A stretch of DNA of 64,000 nucleotides from Anadara kagoshimensis (GCA_021292105.1 CM037861.1:30675674-30739673), one strand, 5' to 3'. Positions 33,649-45,182 are shown, counted from the stretch's first letter. Made by a program: numbers and translations. The notes: generated by a model from the sequence alone, not told the origin.

Positions 33649-33945
33649 ACTAATTTAAATTCAAATGTTACTTGTACTTCGAGGTTAAAACAGCACCATT
33701 TCTCCACCCACTGCACTCTCAATTTAAGAATGCTGATTTGATTAAAATCGTTGCTGACATTATTATAAACAATGTTCCAACAATGCGCAATTTCATACAC
33801 GGGACATAATGAGTGGACCGAAGTGACCATCGCATGCTAGAAATCAACCTTTTTACAAATGTCATAAAAATGTTCACATTTTCTTGATTTCCTAGGATTT
33901 TCATTAAAAAACTTCATCAGAGTATCAATATTAACTGGTTTTTGG
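33649..33945. other. Unassigned stretch
   Basis: Nothing recognised. Confidence 0.3.
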
Positions 33946-34118
33946 AGTTGAGTTGAGCAATGTTGTTTAACATCCCAGGCAAGAATATTTAACTTATATC
34001 GAGATGTCGCCAGCTATAGGCAAAGGTACAGGAATTTTGCCTGTGCGTTGCGCTGATGGCAGTATACAGCAGGTCTCTTTATTGTGCCATGCCTACCGTG
34101 ACACAGGACCTCGTGTAT
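33946..34118 (-). mobile_element. S1 SINE 3' part
   Basis: Complement of the S1 tail (GTTGAGTTGAGCAATGTTGT, TATCGAGATGTCGCCAGCTA) up to the central GACACAGGACCTCGTGTAT. Confidence 0.83.
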
Positions 34119-34311
34119 ATTGTTCCACGAGTTTCCTATGTTGTAGACAGTGTATTATTCGTAAAAAATGCTAAATCAAAATTCCCCCAAAGACCAGACT
34201 GCAAAAAGCAGATTATCAGACTTGCTAATCTGCATTGTCATTTTGCCGGATAATACATGTGTAATATGTTTAACATCTCTGTAATACAGGCAGTAAAGGC
34301 CTGCTGTTTTA

Positions 34312-35018
34312 AGCCTGTCTCACACAGAACACGGTTGGGCACACGGTTCCAATACGGTACACTCGGTTATACACGGGTTGACTGGTACGAGTATTGAGCT
34401 CCAACCGTGCCTGGGGATGAGTTGGTACGATTTAGACTCGAATGTAGCACGAGTATGTACGAACAAAGCACGGATATACTCGGTCAAGCAAGGTTTGTCA
34501 CGGTTTGAACACGTTTTGCAAACGATTTTCATACGATTGTTGTACGGTTCCAAGTACGGTCTAGTACGGTCTGTTACGGCCTAGTACGATTAAACACGAC
34601 TTTTACTCGATTAACTGGACATTTACATGGTTTACATACGGTACCACCGACTTTTGTTCGAGTTATGCTCGAATTATCACACATTCGTGTATGTTTTAAT
34701 ATAAATTGACGTCCTACATCCAATACCTGGATTAACACTCGAATGTCACACGATCACCGTACGATTCACACGAGTGTACACACGGTTTTATACAACCAAT
34801 ACGGTCTCACACGGTCTTGTACGATCGCTAATACGATCATACACGGACATGGCACCCGTGCCAGTTTTTTTAAAAGTTTTAAAAATCATACACGGCTTTC
34901 ACGGATACACTCGAATGGCCCGAGTGTAAGTCGGATAAGGCCACGGTTGGTTCGGTTGTATGTACGGTTTACACGGGTGGCCAACTGTATAAGCCGTGTG
35001 TTCTGTGTGAGACAGGCT
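34312..35018. mobile_element. 707-bp inverted-repeat element rich in ACGG/ACGA
   Basis: Left AGCCTGTCTCACACAGAACA-CGG, right its complement CCGTGTGTTCTGTGTGAGAC-AGGCT. TTA flanks both sides (34309-34311, 35019-35021), a target type used by PIF/Harbinger. The inside is dominated by ACGGTT, TACGATT, CACGGT and CGAGT words at short irregular spacing on both strands. No transposase frame. Probably a non-autonomous element whose interior grew by local duplication. Confidence 0.75.
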
Positions 35019-35032
35019 TTAGTTTGCTAAAA

Positions 35033-35239
35033 GTACTGACCTGTCGAAAGTTTAACGAATTGGAGTCAAAGGTCGACTGTCCAGTGGCTGAGATGTGGAT
35101 AGTTAGTGATCGAAATGCTATTGAGGGATAGATGACAACTATGTATCTAAAAGTTAACGAGATGTAGCTAACGGGTTGGGCTGCGATTCGGCACTAATTC
35201 GCGACTTTAGTCTTAAACTTTGGATTGGTCTGTACCGTA
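35033..35239. mobile_element. MITE A copy
   Basis: Left GTACTGACCTGTCGAAAGTT, right CTTAAACTTTGGATTGGTCT-GTACCGTA. Confidence 0.78.
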
Positions 35240-35250
35240 TATATCATTTT

Positions 35251-35661
35251 GCAGCTTTACGGTCACTTGCTATCAAGTGGGAGGTCGTGGTTTCGATCCC
35301 CGGCCGGGTCTGACCCAAGACTTAAAAGTGGGTAGTGACTGTTCTTTCGCCAAGCACTCGGCGTCATGGTTCTTTCGGATGGGAACTTAAAATAAACGAG
35401 TTCCCGTGTCACGGTGGGCTTGGCACGCTAAAGAACTCTGCTGTATAATGTCATCAGCGCAACGCACAGGCAAAATTTCTTCACCTTCGCCTATAGCTGG
35501 CGACGTCTCGATATAAGTGAAAAATTCATGACTGGGACGTTAAACATCATTACTCAACAACTCTCAACTGAACTAACTATTCATTTCTTAGCCACTCGGC
35601 AGCCGAACTTAGATTTCTTTTCGTTAGCGAAGTGTTAAACTTTCTACAGCTCCGTACAGTA
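35251..35661. mobile_element. MITE A, left-truncated, split by an S1 SINE
   Basis: GCAGCTTTACGGTCACTTGC (MITE A middle) precedes the SINE and GCCACTCGGCAGCCGAAC ... GTTAAACTTTCTACAG follows it, ending at TCCGTACAGTA. Confidence 0.7.
35275..35573 (+). mobile_element. S1 SINE, 5'-truncated
   Basis: Begins AAGTGGGAGGTCGTGG with B box GGTTTCGATCCCCGGCC; centre and tail are nearly consensus (GGCGACGTCTCGATATAAGT, GACTGGGACGTTAAACATCA). Confidence 0.88.
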
Positions 35662-35974
35662 ATCGTCTTATGCCCATTCTTCAACATTTCAACCTTTCTT
35701 TTTTAATCAAATCATTTAAGTTTTTCGACGCCAAAACATTTGTATTTATCACAAATAGGTTTTCTTAACCAAATTATTTCAGATACAGATGTGTTTCGAC
35801 GGTTAGAGAGGTTAAGGTCCCGGTTTTAAAAATCATTTCTCAACTTTACAGTGATATAGCTGGTTTTTATCAGTTTAGCAATAGTGTTATTAAAATTTAT
35901 GTATTGTTATTTTTAGTTTAACTTTTTTACAGGTTGTTTTATGGATACTATTGTATTACACAATATACCAGTTT
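35662..35974. other. Unassigned stretch
   Basis: Nothing recognised. Confidence 0.3.
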
Positions 35975-36110
35975 TAATTTTACAGCACTAGACGGCCGTT
36001 TCGGAATACAATTCCTCATCAGTAGTACTTGGAACAAAGTTATAAAACCATAATTATTTTTAAGATGTTGAAAAGCTACCCAAAGGACCAAAATATATTT
36101 TACCAAATTA
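35975..36110 (-). repeat. Dispersed repeat, inverted partner of 30860-31000
   Basis: TTCGGAATACAATTCCTCAT and CAAAGGACCAAAATATATTT are complements of the copy at 30860. Confidence 0.6.
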
Positions 36111-36237
36111 ATGTATCTTCTGTATTTTCTAGACGCGAATTCCTGCAATAATGCTGATGCGGCTTTAACCAATAAATCACTAACTCGATCACTCTTAACT
36201 GAGATTACCTTGATTTAAATCTTGCAAAATTAAAACT

Positions 36238-36503
36238 GGCCCCGGTTTCACAATCATTCCTTACCTAAGATTTTCCTTAACTTAAATTTAGCAAATTTTT
36301 GTAATCTGTTTTTGGTACTATTGGTGAATATTTTTGTCTGAACTAAATGCAAATGTTTTAATCTAGAAATTATCTTAAAATTGACACATTAAATTCCTGA
36401 ATATCTTGAAAATTAACAAAATTATAAAGACTTGAAATTTTGCAAGATTTAAGTTAAGGAAAATCTTAGCTAATTATAAGGAATGATTGTGAAACCGGGG
36501 CCT
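36238..36503. mobile_element. MITE F copy 2
   Basis: Left GGCCCCGGTTTCACAATCAT, TCCTTACCTAAGATTTTCCT; right is the complement ending GAATGATTGTGAAACCGGGG-CC. 266 bp, no insertion. Confidence 0.85.
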
Positions 36504-36644
36504 GTAATAATTTTGTTAATTTTTATGATATTCAGGTGTTTAAGGTGTCATTTTTAAGATCAAAGTTTATCACAACTATATGTTAATTTTGTCAAAACCT
36601 TTGCTTTGGAGTTCCATGAAATGTTACCAAAGTTTTCCAGCTTC

Positions 36645-36735
36645 AAGCACAGACACTTGTTGAGATCGATATATTAATACGTATATCGATCTTCCATTAT
36701 TAATAGAAACAAGTGCCTGTGGTTTTAAGTCAAGA
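36645..36735. repeat. Short inverted repeat (CACAGACACTTGTT arms)
   Basis: AAGCACAGACACTTGTT at the left pairs with AACAAGTGCCTGTGGTTT at the right; a second small palindrome (ATCGATATATTAATACG) is in the loop. Shares its arm with 16270-16285. Confidence 0.55.
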
Positions 36736-37034
36736 AATACATGAATATGTTACAGTAAAAACTGGAATTCGGTAAAATCCAGGATTTTACTAGTAAAAAG
36801 CAGAATTCTGGATTTTACTGGATTTATTTCAGTAAAAACTAGAATTCTGCTTTTTTCTGGTAAGAACTAGAATTCTGAAACCATCGAGTTTGGTAAAACT
36901 AGGTCTTGTTTTGCATCTAGGTTATCAGATGATTTAGTTTTAAAAAAAACCTTTTAAAAGGTACAATGTATATTTACTGCAGTTATTATCCATTCTGAGA
37001 TAAAGATTGTGTGTTAATTACTTTTTCTTTAAGG
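36736..37034. repeat. AGAATTCTGGATTTTACT-type short repeats
   Basis: The words AAAACTAGAATTCTG and CAGAATTCTGGATTTTACTG recur four to five times between 36755 and 36890, giving local palindromes around GAATTC. Confidence 0.5.
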
Positions 37035-37045
37035 TACAGACCTGT

Positions 37046-37324
37046 GGAAGCTCGTGGCCTAGTGGTTAAGGCTTTTGGACTCATGATTCGAAGGTCGTGG
37101 GCTCGATCCCTGGACCGGGCGATGTGTTGTGTACTTGAGCAAGACACTTAATTTCACGTTGTTCCAGTTCACTCAGCTGAAAAATAAATGCTGGGGGTTA
37201 ACCCTGCGATGGACCGGCGTCCCATTCAGGGGAGAGTCTTGTACTCTCAGTCGCTTAACGCCACCGAAACCGGGTTAAGCTCCGGCCTGATGGGCCTAAT
37301 GGCTCGGGACAGACTTTAACTTTA
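37046..37324 (+). mobile_element. S5 SINE (tRNA-like head, conserved central domain)
   Basis: Head GAAGCTCGTGGCCTAGTGGT-TAAGGC with GGGCTCGATCCC B box, then TTGAGCAAGACACTTAATTT, GATGGACCGGCGTCCCATTC and CGGGTTAAGCTCCGGCCTGA. The ACAGACC words at both ends may be the target duplication. Single copy here. Confidence 0.8.
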
Positions 37325-37407
37325 ACAGACCACCTGTTGAAAGTTTAACTCTGAGGTAATGAAAAGAAGTCGAAGCACAACTGTCGAATGGCCGAGAAAT
37401 GGATAGC

Positions 37408-37954
37408 TACTGTATTTCCAAAAATTCAGTGCACATGGAAAATGCAATAATAAAGCATTATTTTCCAACAAACTCACAAAAAAATTGTCAAAACTGAATA
37501 CAAAATATACTGACCTAATAGGAAAAAATATTTTTCATTCATTTAAAAGTGAACTTAATTCTGTACATAGAGCAATTTTTTAACTTTTTAACACAAACAA
37601 CAAATATGACTATGTCAAAATAATCCCTTCTTTACCTTCTTACTTGGAACAACTACTATAATTGGAATATTCATGATGATCACACCTGGAAAATACCCGA
37701 ACAACAATGACCTACCTGACCCTAAATGCCCTGATGTAAATTTGAATGAGGCCCAATTGGAGTATAAACTTGATCAAATTTCATAATCTTCGCAAAATTT
37801 CTCTATGTACAGGAGAACTTAACAATAATGTTTTTAATAAAAAATATAATTTGGTTAGGTCAGTGCATTTAAAATGCATTTTATTGAGAATTTAATGGAA
37901 ACATTTTCAAATAAAAGAAGTAACCATGTGCACTCAATTTATGAAAATACAGTA
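37408..37954. mobile_element. MITE B copy 2
   Basis: TA at both sides; CTGTATTTCCAAAAATTCAG at the left, complement of CTGTATTTTCATAAATTGAG at the right. Internal TCAGTGCATTTAAAATGCAT and CAGGTAGGTCATT (complemented) match copy 1 at 19080 in reverse orientation. Confidence 0.85.
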
Positions 37955-37984
37955 GCTATCAAGAGATATATAGCAACCAACGAA

Positions 37985-38392
37985 AAACATACTAATCCAT
38001 GTCCGAATCACAACCCTGAAGCAAAGCAAAAACTGACAAGTTGGGTTAGACACGTGAACTTTTACCAGACCAGGGAAGTGAGGCCGCGTGCTCCGGAGGG
38101 GTAAGCACCTCCTGTTTAGCTAGCTACACTCGTCACGTCATCAAAATTGTGTGAAAGGAACATGGAACTATTTATTCAGGGCAATCCTGGACACAGAGAC
38201 ATCAAACTTATCTACATACTGTGATGACGGCCTTAATTTTTTTGAGGGCCTTGATAAGCATAGGCTTGCAATATCCCTGGGTCAACAATTTATTTTCAAG
38301 CAGCCTGCTTCGTTGAACAAAGTCCTCGTAGTGGGAACAAACTCTACCATGGCATATTAATTGGGAAACAAACACACCATAAGCAGGAGAAG
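37985..38392 (-). mobile_element. RP retroposon, longest minus-strand copy
   Basis: Plus strand starts at the complement of the RP 3' end (CATACTAATCCATGTCCGAA), passes GAAGTGAGGCCGCGTGCTCC and GGTAAGCACCTCCTGTTTAG, and reaches AGCATAGGCTTGCAATATCC and beyond to about 38392. The same outer part occurs at 56340-56470. Confidence 0.72.
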
Positions 38393-38494
38393 CAGGTAAA
38401 TTGCTAACTGTTATTTAACTAGCTAGGAACCGCGATGAGCTACCGATTAGCACTAATTCGTAAGCCCCGTATTAATCTTTCGACAGATCTATAC

Positions 38495-38940
38495 CATCTC
38501 AAATAGCATGTTCTAATTCTAGACAGGAACGACGATCTCGTCATGTCTTAAACATGTGTAGGAAGAACATAGTGCTTACATCTTTGATAAGAATCATTAC
38601 AGAATTTGAATAAGACATCTAAATATGAATACATCTTTTGAGATAGTTGCTCTTTATTCCAAAATTAACCATGATTTTTCATCCAAAGTATCAATTACTT
38701 GGTACCACGCATGTTTGAAATTTTAACATTTCTAACAATAAGTCTGAAGTTTCATAATGGCATTTTAACATCCCTTAAGCAAATGTTGGATAGCTTTATC
38801 TGAATTCTTTTTGTTCAAAAACGTTGGAAAAAATATATATAATCATACGAAAGAGACCATCCCTGTGGCATTTAACCGTTGGGTCTCTGAAAATTGAATG
38901 ACTAAGGATAGAAATTAATTAACTATCTTAATAAGGCGGT
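38495..38940. other. Unassigned stretch
   Basis: AT-rich; nothing recognised. Confidence 0.3.
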
Positions 38941-39497
38941 TCAGTACATTACAGACCTGTCGAAAAGTGTAACACTAGACTCGGGTAATTGGTGCCGAAT
39001 CGACAGTTCATCTATATCCCTCGTTAACTATATCTCGCCAGCTTACTGGAACCTGTTATCTGTCTCTGCCAGGTTACTAGCTCGGACACTCAAAAGCCGA
39101 GCTTTGACCGGTTTTCGTTAGCCATTTTTCGTAAGGATATTGCAAGCCTAGGCTTATCAGGACCCAAAAAAGTTTCATGTCTGTCATCACAGTATTGTTG
39201 AAAGGTTTAATGTCTCTGTGTCCAGAATTGCCTTGAATATGTTTGACGTCCCATTGTTCCATATTCCTTTCTCTCAATTTTGATTACACACGTGACGGGC
39301 GTAGCAAGCTAAAATGGAGGTGTTTTATCCTTCCGGAACACCCGGTCTCACTTCCTTGGTGGAAGTTCACGTGATTAACCTAACTTGTCAGTTCCAAAAT
39401 TTTACTTTGCTTTTGGATTGTGATTTGGACATGGATTAGTATGTTTGTTTTTGATTTCTTAAGCTCAGTGTTAAATTTTTGACGGGTCTGTTCTATA
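38941..39497. mobile_element. MITE A copy split by an RP retroposon
   Basis: Left CAGACCTGTCGAAAAGTGTA, body to TTTTCGTTAGC at 39123; resumes CTTAAGCTCAGTGTTAAATT and ends GACGGGTCTGTTCTATA. Confidence 0.8.
39124..39463 (+). mobile_element. RP retroposon, bounded copy
   Basis: Its edges are set by the surrounding MITE A. It starts near ATTTTTCGTAAGGATATTGC, contains AGGTGTTTTATCCTTCCGGA and CACTTCCTTGGTGGAAGTTC and ends at TTAGTATGTTTGTTTTTGAT. TTTCGTTAGC before and TTTCTTAAGC after are probably a degraded 10-bp target duplication. About 340 bp. No tRNA-like head or poly(A) tail was found, so its class (SINE or truncated LINE) is open. Confidence 0.72.
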
Positions 39498-39674
39498 GTT
39501 GACGAACGAAAAAGGAAAAAATGCAAAAAATCTCAAAAAATCCAATATACGAGGAATATCTATGGATGAAAAGGGTTTTGTAAAAACAAGGATTGGTGGC
39601 AATAATATACATGTTTCTTCATTGATATTTTTTACAGCAATCACAAATCCATTTATAAGTTCAGATACATGCTC

Positions 39675-39880
39675 TACAGGTCTGTCAAAAGTTTAACACT
39701 TAGCTAGCACCTTAGTACCGAATGGGCGACTAATTTCGGCCCGTCGTTAGCTATTTCGCGAATTGCTATCTGTCTTCCGGAATGTTTTCGGACAACAACT
39801 AGATCTAACTATCAAAAGCAGCCGACGTTCAACTCCTTTCCGTTAACTCGGTGTAAAACTTTTGACAAGTCTGCACTGTA
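39675..39880. mobile_element. MITE A copy
   Basis: Left TACAGGTCTGTCAAAAGTTT, right GTAAAACTTTTGACAAGTCT-GCACTGTA. Confidence 0.8.
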
Positions 39881-40549
39881 CAAGTTATTGAAACGTGACA
39901 GTTAGGAATATTTCTTCAAATGTTTTGCAATAAAATTAAAAGCCAATGGCAAAACCATTCATAAGTTCAGAAACATACAAGTTTGGAATAATCCTCCAAA
40001 TGTTTTGATAGAACCGAAAGTCGTGTGTTACCACAGATTTATGCCATGAAGTATAATGCGTCACGTTTGCCATGGTCATTGAACCTTTAATTTTAATATT
40101 AGAGTGAGCTAATAGACTATGTGATTTAGATAAGACAGCTATTACTATCATCTATTCTCATATATCAATTTTATATAGCCCTATAGGTCTGTTGGGGTCT
40201 AACCCTCAATAGTATTTATTACCACTGGGTATTTATTTCCAGTGTCCGTCCGAAGTCAGGGATTAAATATAAATAAATAGATAATAGTCCCGATATATGA
40301 TGGTATGTTTTTTAATTTGCTGCACTTCGTGTTTTTCGTTGTGTTGGTTGTTGCCAAGTTACATGTTTTAGCTGCAAAATCTTACTTCTGTTTCAGAAAT
40401 ACCCACCCCGAGGTTGTGCTATAAACACACTTTGTTTGCCTGCTGTTTTAGCATTACTTGTATTGTGCCATGTTCTTGATTGCGTTGGGTGATAAATGCT
40501 TATGTTTTATTTTTCAATTTTTAAACACTACAACACCACTACTAGCTCG
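39881..40549. other. Unassigned stretch
   Basis: CATTCATAAGTTCAGAAACA (39956) resembles CATTTATAAGTTCAGATACA (39650), a short old duplication. CATGTTCTTGATTGCGTTGG (40469) also occurs at 28418. No gene. Confidence 0.35.
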
Positions 40550-41290
40550 GTCCTGTTACACCATTACACTACACCACTTGACAGTTGCACCACACCACAG
40601 ATTCACTACTAGGTCGACCCTGTTATCTTGAGATTTTTCACTTTGGGACGTAAAGCACCATTACATGTGCACAACTCAACTCCACTGTTGCACCACACCA
40701 CAGATTCACTACTAGGTCGACCTTGTTATCTTGAGATTTTCCACCCTGGGGCGTAAAACACCATTACACAACTCAACTGCACTATCGCCACATCTCAGAT
40801 CCACTACTGGCTCGGTCCTGTTATCTTGAGAATTTCCACCTTGGGGCGTAAAACACCATTACACAACTTAACTCCACCATTGCAACACTCCTCAGATCCA
40901 CTACTGGCTCGGTCCTGGTATCTTGAGATTTTCCACCCTGGGGCGTTAAACACCATCACACAACTCAACTCCAACTGTTGCACCACACCACAAATTCACC
41001 ACTAGGTCGACTCTGTTATCTGGAGATTTTTCACCCTGGGGCGTAAAACACCATCACACAACTCAACTCCAACTGTTGCACCACTCCTCAAAATCACTGC
41101 TAGGGCGGTCCTGTATCTTGAGATTTTTCACCCGGGACGTAAAACACCATTACACAACTCAACTCCACCATTGCCACACCTCAGATCCACTACTAGCTCG
41201 GTCCTGTCATCTCGAGAACTTCCACCTTGGGACGTAAAACACCATTACAACCACACAGCCCAACTATTGCACCACTCCCCAGACAACAAT
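40550..41290. repeat. Tandem repeat, about 100-120-bp unit, carrying a SINE-tail-like motif
   Basis: About seven units: CCACTACTAGCTCGGTCCTG, TTATCTTGAGATTTTTCAC, CCTGGGGCGTAAAACACCAT, TACACAACTCAACTCCAC. The second half (GGGACGTAAAACACCATTAC, ACAACTCAACT) matches the 3' end shared by the S1 and S4 SINEs, so the unit probably arose from SINE tails. Confidence 0.85.
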
Positions 41291-41369
41291 GATTGATAAC
41301 ACCATAAATTATTTTTCTTTGCTATAACATGGAGTTTGAACTTTTTGATAAACAAACACATAAAGCAAG

Positions 41370-43632
41370 GATCGGCAAGAGCTGAAATTATTCTTCATGA
41401 CAAAATGGTTTCAAAATGAATTTTCTGATTAAGAAACGCACAATGGAAGGATGGACAACAAATTGAAATTATTCTTCATGACAAAATGGATCCCATTTGA
41501 ATTTTTTGATTAAGAAACGCACAATGCAAGGATGGGCAACAAATTGAAATTATTCTTCATGACAAAATGGGTTGGTTCAAAATGAATTTTCTGATTAAGA
41601 AACGCACAATGCAAGGATGGGCAACAAATTGAAATTATTCTTCATGACAAAATGGATTCCAGTTGAATTTTCTGATTAAGAAACTCACAATGCAAGGATG
41701 GGCAACAAATTGAAATTATTCTTCATGACAAAATGGATTCCAGTTGAATTTTCTGATTAAGAAACTCACAATGCAAGGATGGGCAACAAATTGAAATTAT
41801 TCTTCATGACAAAATGGATTCCAGTTGAATTTTCTGATTAAGAAACTCACAATGCAAGGATGGGCAACAAATTGAAATTATTCTTCATGACAAAATGGGT
41901 TGGTTCAAAATGAATTTTCTGATTAAGAAACGCACAATGCAAGGATGGGCAACAAATTGAAATTATTCTTCATGACAAAATGGATTCCAGTTGAATTTTC
42001 TGATTAAGAAACTCACAATGCAAGGATGGGCAACAAATTGAAATTATTCTTCATGACAAAATGGATTCCAGTTGAATTTTCTGATTAAGAAACTCACAAT
42101 GCAAGGATGGGCAACAAATTGAAATTATTCTTCATGACAAAATGGGTTCAAAATGAATTTTCTGATTAAGAAACGCACAATGCAAGGATGGGCAACAAAT
42201 TAAAATTATTCTTCATGACAAAATGGATTCCAGTTGAATTTTCTGATTAAGAAACTCACAATGCAAGGATGGGCAACAAATTGAAATTATTCTTCATGAC
42301 AAAAAGGATTCCAGTTGAATTTTCTGATTAAGAAACTCACAATGCAAGGATGGGCAACAAATTGAAATTATTCTTCATGACAAAATGGGTTGGTTCAAAA
42401 TGAATTTTCTGATTAAGAAACGCAAAATGCAAGGATGGGCAACAAATTGAAATTATTCTTCATGACAAAATGGATTCCAGTTGAATTTTCTGATTAAGAA
42501 ACTCACAATGCAAGGATGGGCAACAAATTGAAATTATTCTTCATGACAAAATGGATTCCAGTTGAATTTTCTGATTAAGAAACTTACAATGCAAGGATGG
42601 GCAACAAATTGAAATTATTCTTCATGACAAAATGGATTCCAGTTGAATTTTCTGATTAAGAAACTCACAATGCAAGGATGGGCAACAAATTGAAATTATT
42701 CTTCATGACAAAATGGGTTCAAAATGAATTTTCTGATTAAGAAACGCACAATGCAAGGATGGGCAACAAATTAAAATTATTCTTCATGACAAAATGGATT
42801 CCAGTTGAATTTTCTGATTAAGAAACTCACAATGCAAGGATGGGCAACACATTGAAATTATTCTTCATGACAAAATGGATTCCAGTTGAATTTTCTGATT
42901 AAGAAACTCACAATGCAAGGATGGGCAACAAATTGAAATTATTCTTCATGACAAAATGGATTCCAGTTGAATTTTCTGATTAAGAAACGCACAATGCAAG
43001 GATGGGCAACAAATTGAAATTATTCTTCATGACAAAATGGGTTCAAAATGAATTTTCTGATTAAGAAACGCACAATGCAAGGATGGGCAACAAATTGAAA
43101 TTATTCTTCATGTCAAAATGGATTCCAGTTGAATTTTCTGATTAAGAAACTCACAATGCAAGGATGGGCAACAAATTGAAATTATTCTTCATGACAAAAT
43201 GGGTTGGTTCAAAATGAATTTTCTGATTAAGAAACGCACAATGCAAGGATGGGCAACAAATTGAAATTATTCTTCATGACAAAATGGATTCCAGTTGAAT
43301 TTTCTGATTAAGAAACTCACAATGCAAGGATGGGCAACAAATTGAAATTATTCTTCATGACAAAATGGATTCCAGTTGAATTTTCTGATTAAGAAACGCA
43401 CAATGCAAGGATGGGCAACAAATTGAAATTATTCTTCATGACAAAATGGGTTCAAAATGAATTTTCTGATTAAGAAACGCACAATGCAAGGATGGGCAAC
43501 AAATTGAAATTATTCTTCATGACAAAATGGGTTCAAAATGAATTTTCTGATTAAGAAACGCACAATGCAAGGATGGGCAACAAATTAAAATTATTCTTCA
43601 TGACAAAATGGATTCCAGTTGAATTTTCTGAA
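41370..43632. repeat. 81-bp satellite with higher-order variants, about 28 units
   Basis: Unit: GAAATTATTCTTCATGACAA, AATGGATTCCAGTTGAATTT, TCTGATTAAGAAACTCACAA, TGCAAGGATGGGCAACAAAT. Three variants alternate: GGATTCCAGTTGAA, GGGTTGGTTCAAAATGAA (84 bp) and GGGTTCAAAATGAA. The variants recur in partly regular order and the word AACAAATTAAAATT follows the third type more than once, so blocks of several units were copied together. Confidence 0.95.
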
Positions 43633-44465
43633 ACGCAGTTATTCAGTTTGAAACTTACTGATAAACAATCATAATACGCAAGGAGGGACAGCAGATTATT
43701 CTTCATCAGTGGTAAACAAACATACTAAGCAAGGAGGGGCAATAAAATTATACAATTCAAGGTCATAATTCATAGATAATCCCATGTTTACAATTCCCTT
43801 TATATTTGATTATTTCTGCAAAACAACTTTTTTTCACGAAAATCGGTCATCTTCATATCTGATAGAACTAATACCGTTTATATTAGTCCCGGCTAATTAA
43901 ATAACATAGTACAATATGTTGTAAGATCTTTTATGCGTAAGTTATTGCTTCCTGTTACAGAAACCAGTCATTTATGAAATAATTCTATTTTATTTGTTTT
44001 TTAGAAGATAGTGTTTCAATAATACTAGTATGTTCTAATAGATTGAATTGATCTAAAAGTTCAACCACCGATATGGTTTTTGCTTGCTTATTCTGTTTAA
44101 GGTTGACTCCCGGGCGCCTCAAATGTTATTTATTTATTTATTTATTTATTTATATTATTTATTTATATTTAAAGTTAAGCAATCCTTTTTGAAGCTTAGA
44201 ATATATATTTTTAACAAAAGTTTATACAGATGTGATAAACTAGAAGTCATCTTCAAAGTACATAAGTACATTGGATTCATAAAATTAATTTTATTTGTTC
44301 AAAGCCAAATGGGTAGATGTGTAGTGAATTTAGAAAATGTCATTAAAATTGAATATAATTGTTATAGGCATAAAGGATTGCCTTAATTAAATCGCGTCTT
44401 TTGTCTTTAGCAAATTGCATGAATTGACTTTTGAATAGAATTCTTTTACACGAACTTGAGGCTTT
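43633..44465. other. AT-rich spacer with a (TTTA)n tract
   Basis: A TTTATTTATT microsatellite lies at 44125-44152. The 100-codon open frame over it is AT-driven. Nothing else recognised. Confidence 0.4.
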
Positions 44466-45182
44466 TTTCTGAAGAATGTGACTTCGTATATAAAGGGTTT
44501 AAGGCTTTTCTTAAGAATGTGACTTCGTATATAAAGGGTTTAAGGCTTTTCTTAAGAATGTGACTTCGTATATAAAGGGTTTAAGGCTTTTCTTAAGAAA
44601 TGACTTCGTATATAAAGGGTTTAAGGCTTTTCTTAAGAATGTGACTTCGTATATAAAGGGTTTAAGGCTTTTCTGAAGAATGTGACTTCGTATATAAAGG
44701 GCTGAAGACTTTTCTTAAGAATGTGACTTCGTATATAAAGGGTTTAAGGCTTTTCTGAAGAATGTGACTTCGTATATAAAGAGTTTAAGGCTTTTCTTAA
44801 GAATGTGACTTCGTATATAAAGGGTTTAAGGCTTTTCTTAAGAATGTCACTTCGTATATAAAGGGTTTAAGGCTTTTCTGAAGACTGTGCCTTCGTATAT
44901 AAAGGGCTTAAGGCTTTTCTGAAGACTGTGCCTTCGTATATAAAGGGCTGAAGACTTTTCTTAAGAATGTGACTTCGTATATAAAGGGTTTAAGGCTTTT
45001 CTGAAGAATGTGACTTCGTATATAAAGAGTTTAAGGCTTTTCTTAAGAATGTGACTTCGTATAAAGGGTTTAAGGCTTTTCTTAAGAATGTCACTTCGTA
45101 TATAAAGGGTTTAAGGCTTTTCTGAAGACTGTGCCTTCGTATATAAAGGGCTTAAGGCTTTTCTGAAGACTGTGCCTTCGTT
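44466..45182. repeat. 41-bp minisatellite, left part
   Basis: About 17 units of GACTTCGTATATAAAGGGTT, TAAGGCTTTTCTTAAGAATG, T. A block of several units (with CTGAAGACTTTTC and GAAGACTGTGCC) is repeated, so higher-order duplication has occurred. Each unit holds TATATAAA. A LINE interrupts the array at 45183. Confidence 0.93.

Larger units (their letters stand above)
37035..38494. mobile_element. MITE A copy with three nested insertions
   Basis: Left end TACAGACCTGT at 37035, resuming CCTGTTGAAAGTTTAACTCT after the SINE; right end ATTAATCTTTCGACAGATCT-ATA at 38494. Inside are an S5 SINE, MITE B copy 2 and an RP retroposon. Without them the MITE would be about 220 bp, the family norm. Confidence 0.72.

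Noticed and set aside
40550-43632. CRISPR-like array of regular repeats
   Set aside because: There are no unique spacers; whole units are repeated end to end, and the context is eukaryotic.
44084-44386. 100-codon frame near the (TTTA)n tract
   Set aside because: Its composition is driven by TTTA and AT-rich DNA, with no recognisable domain.
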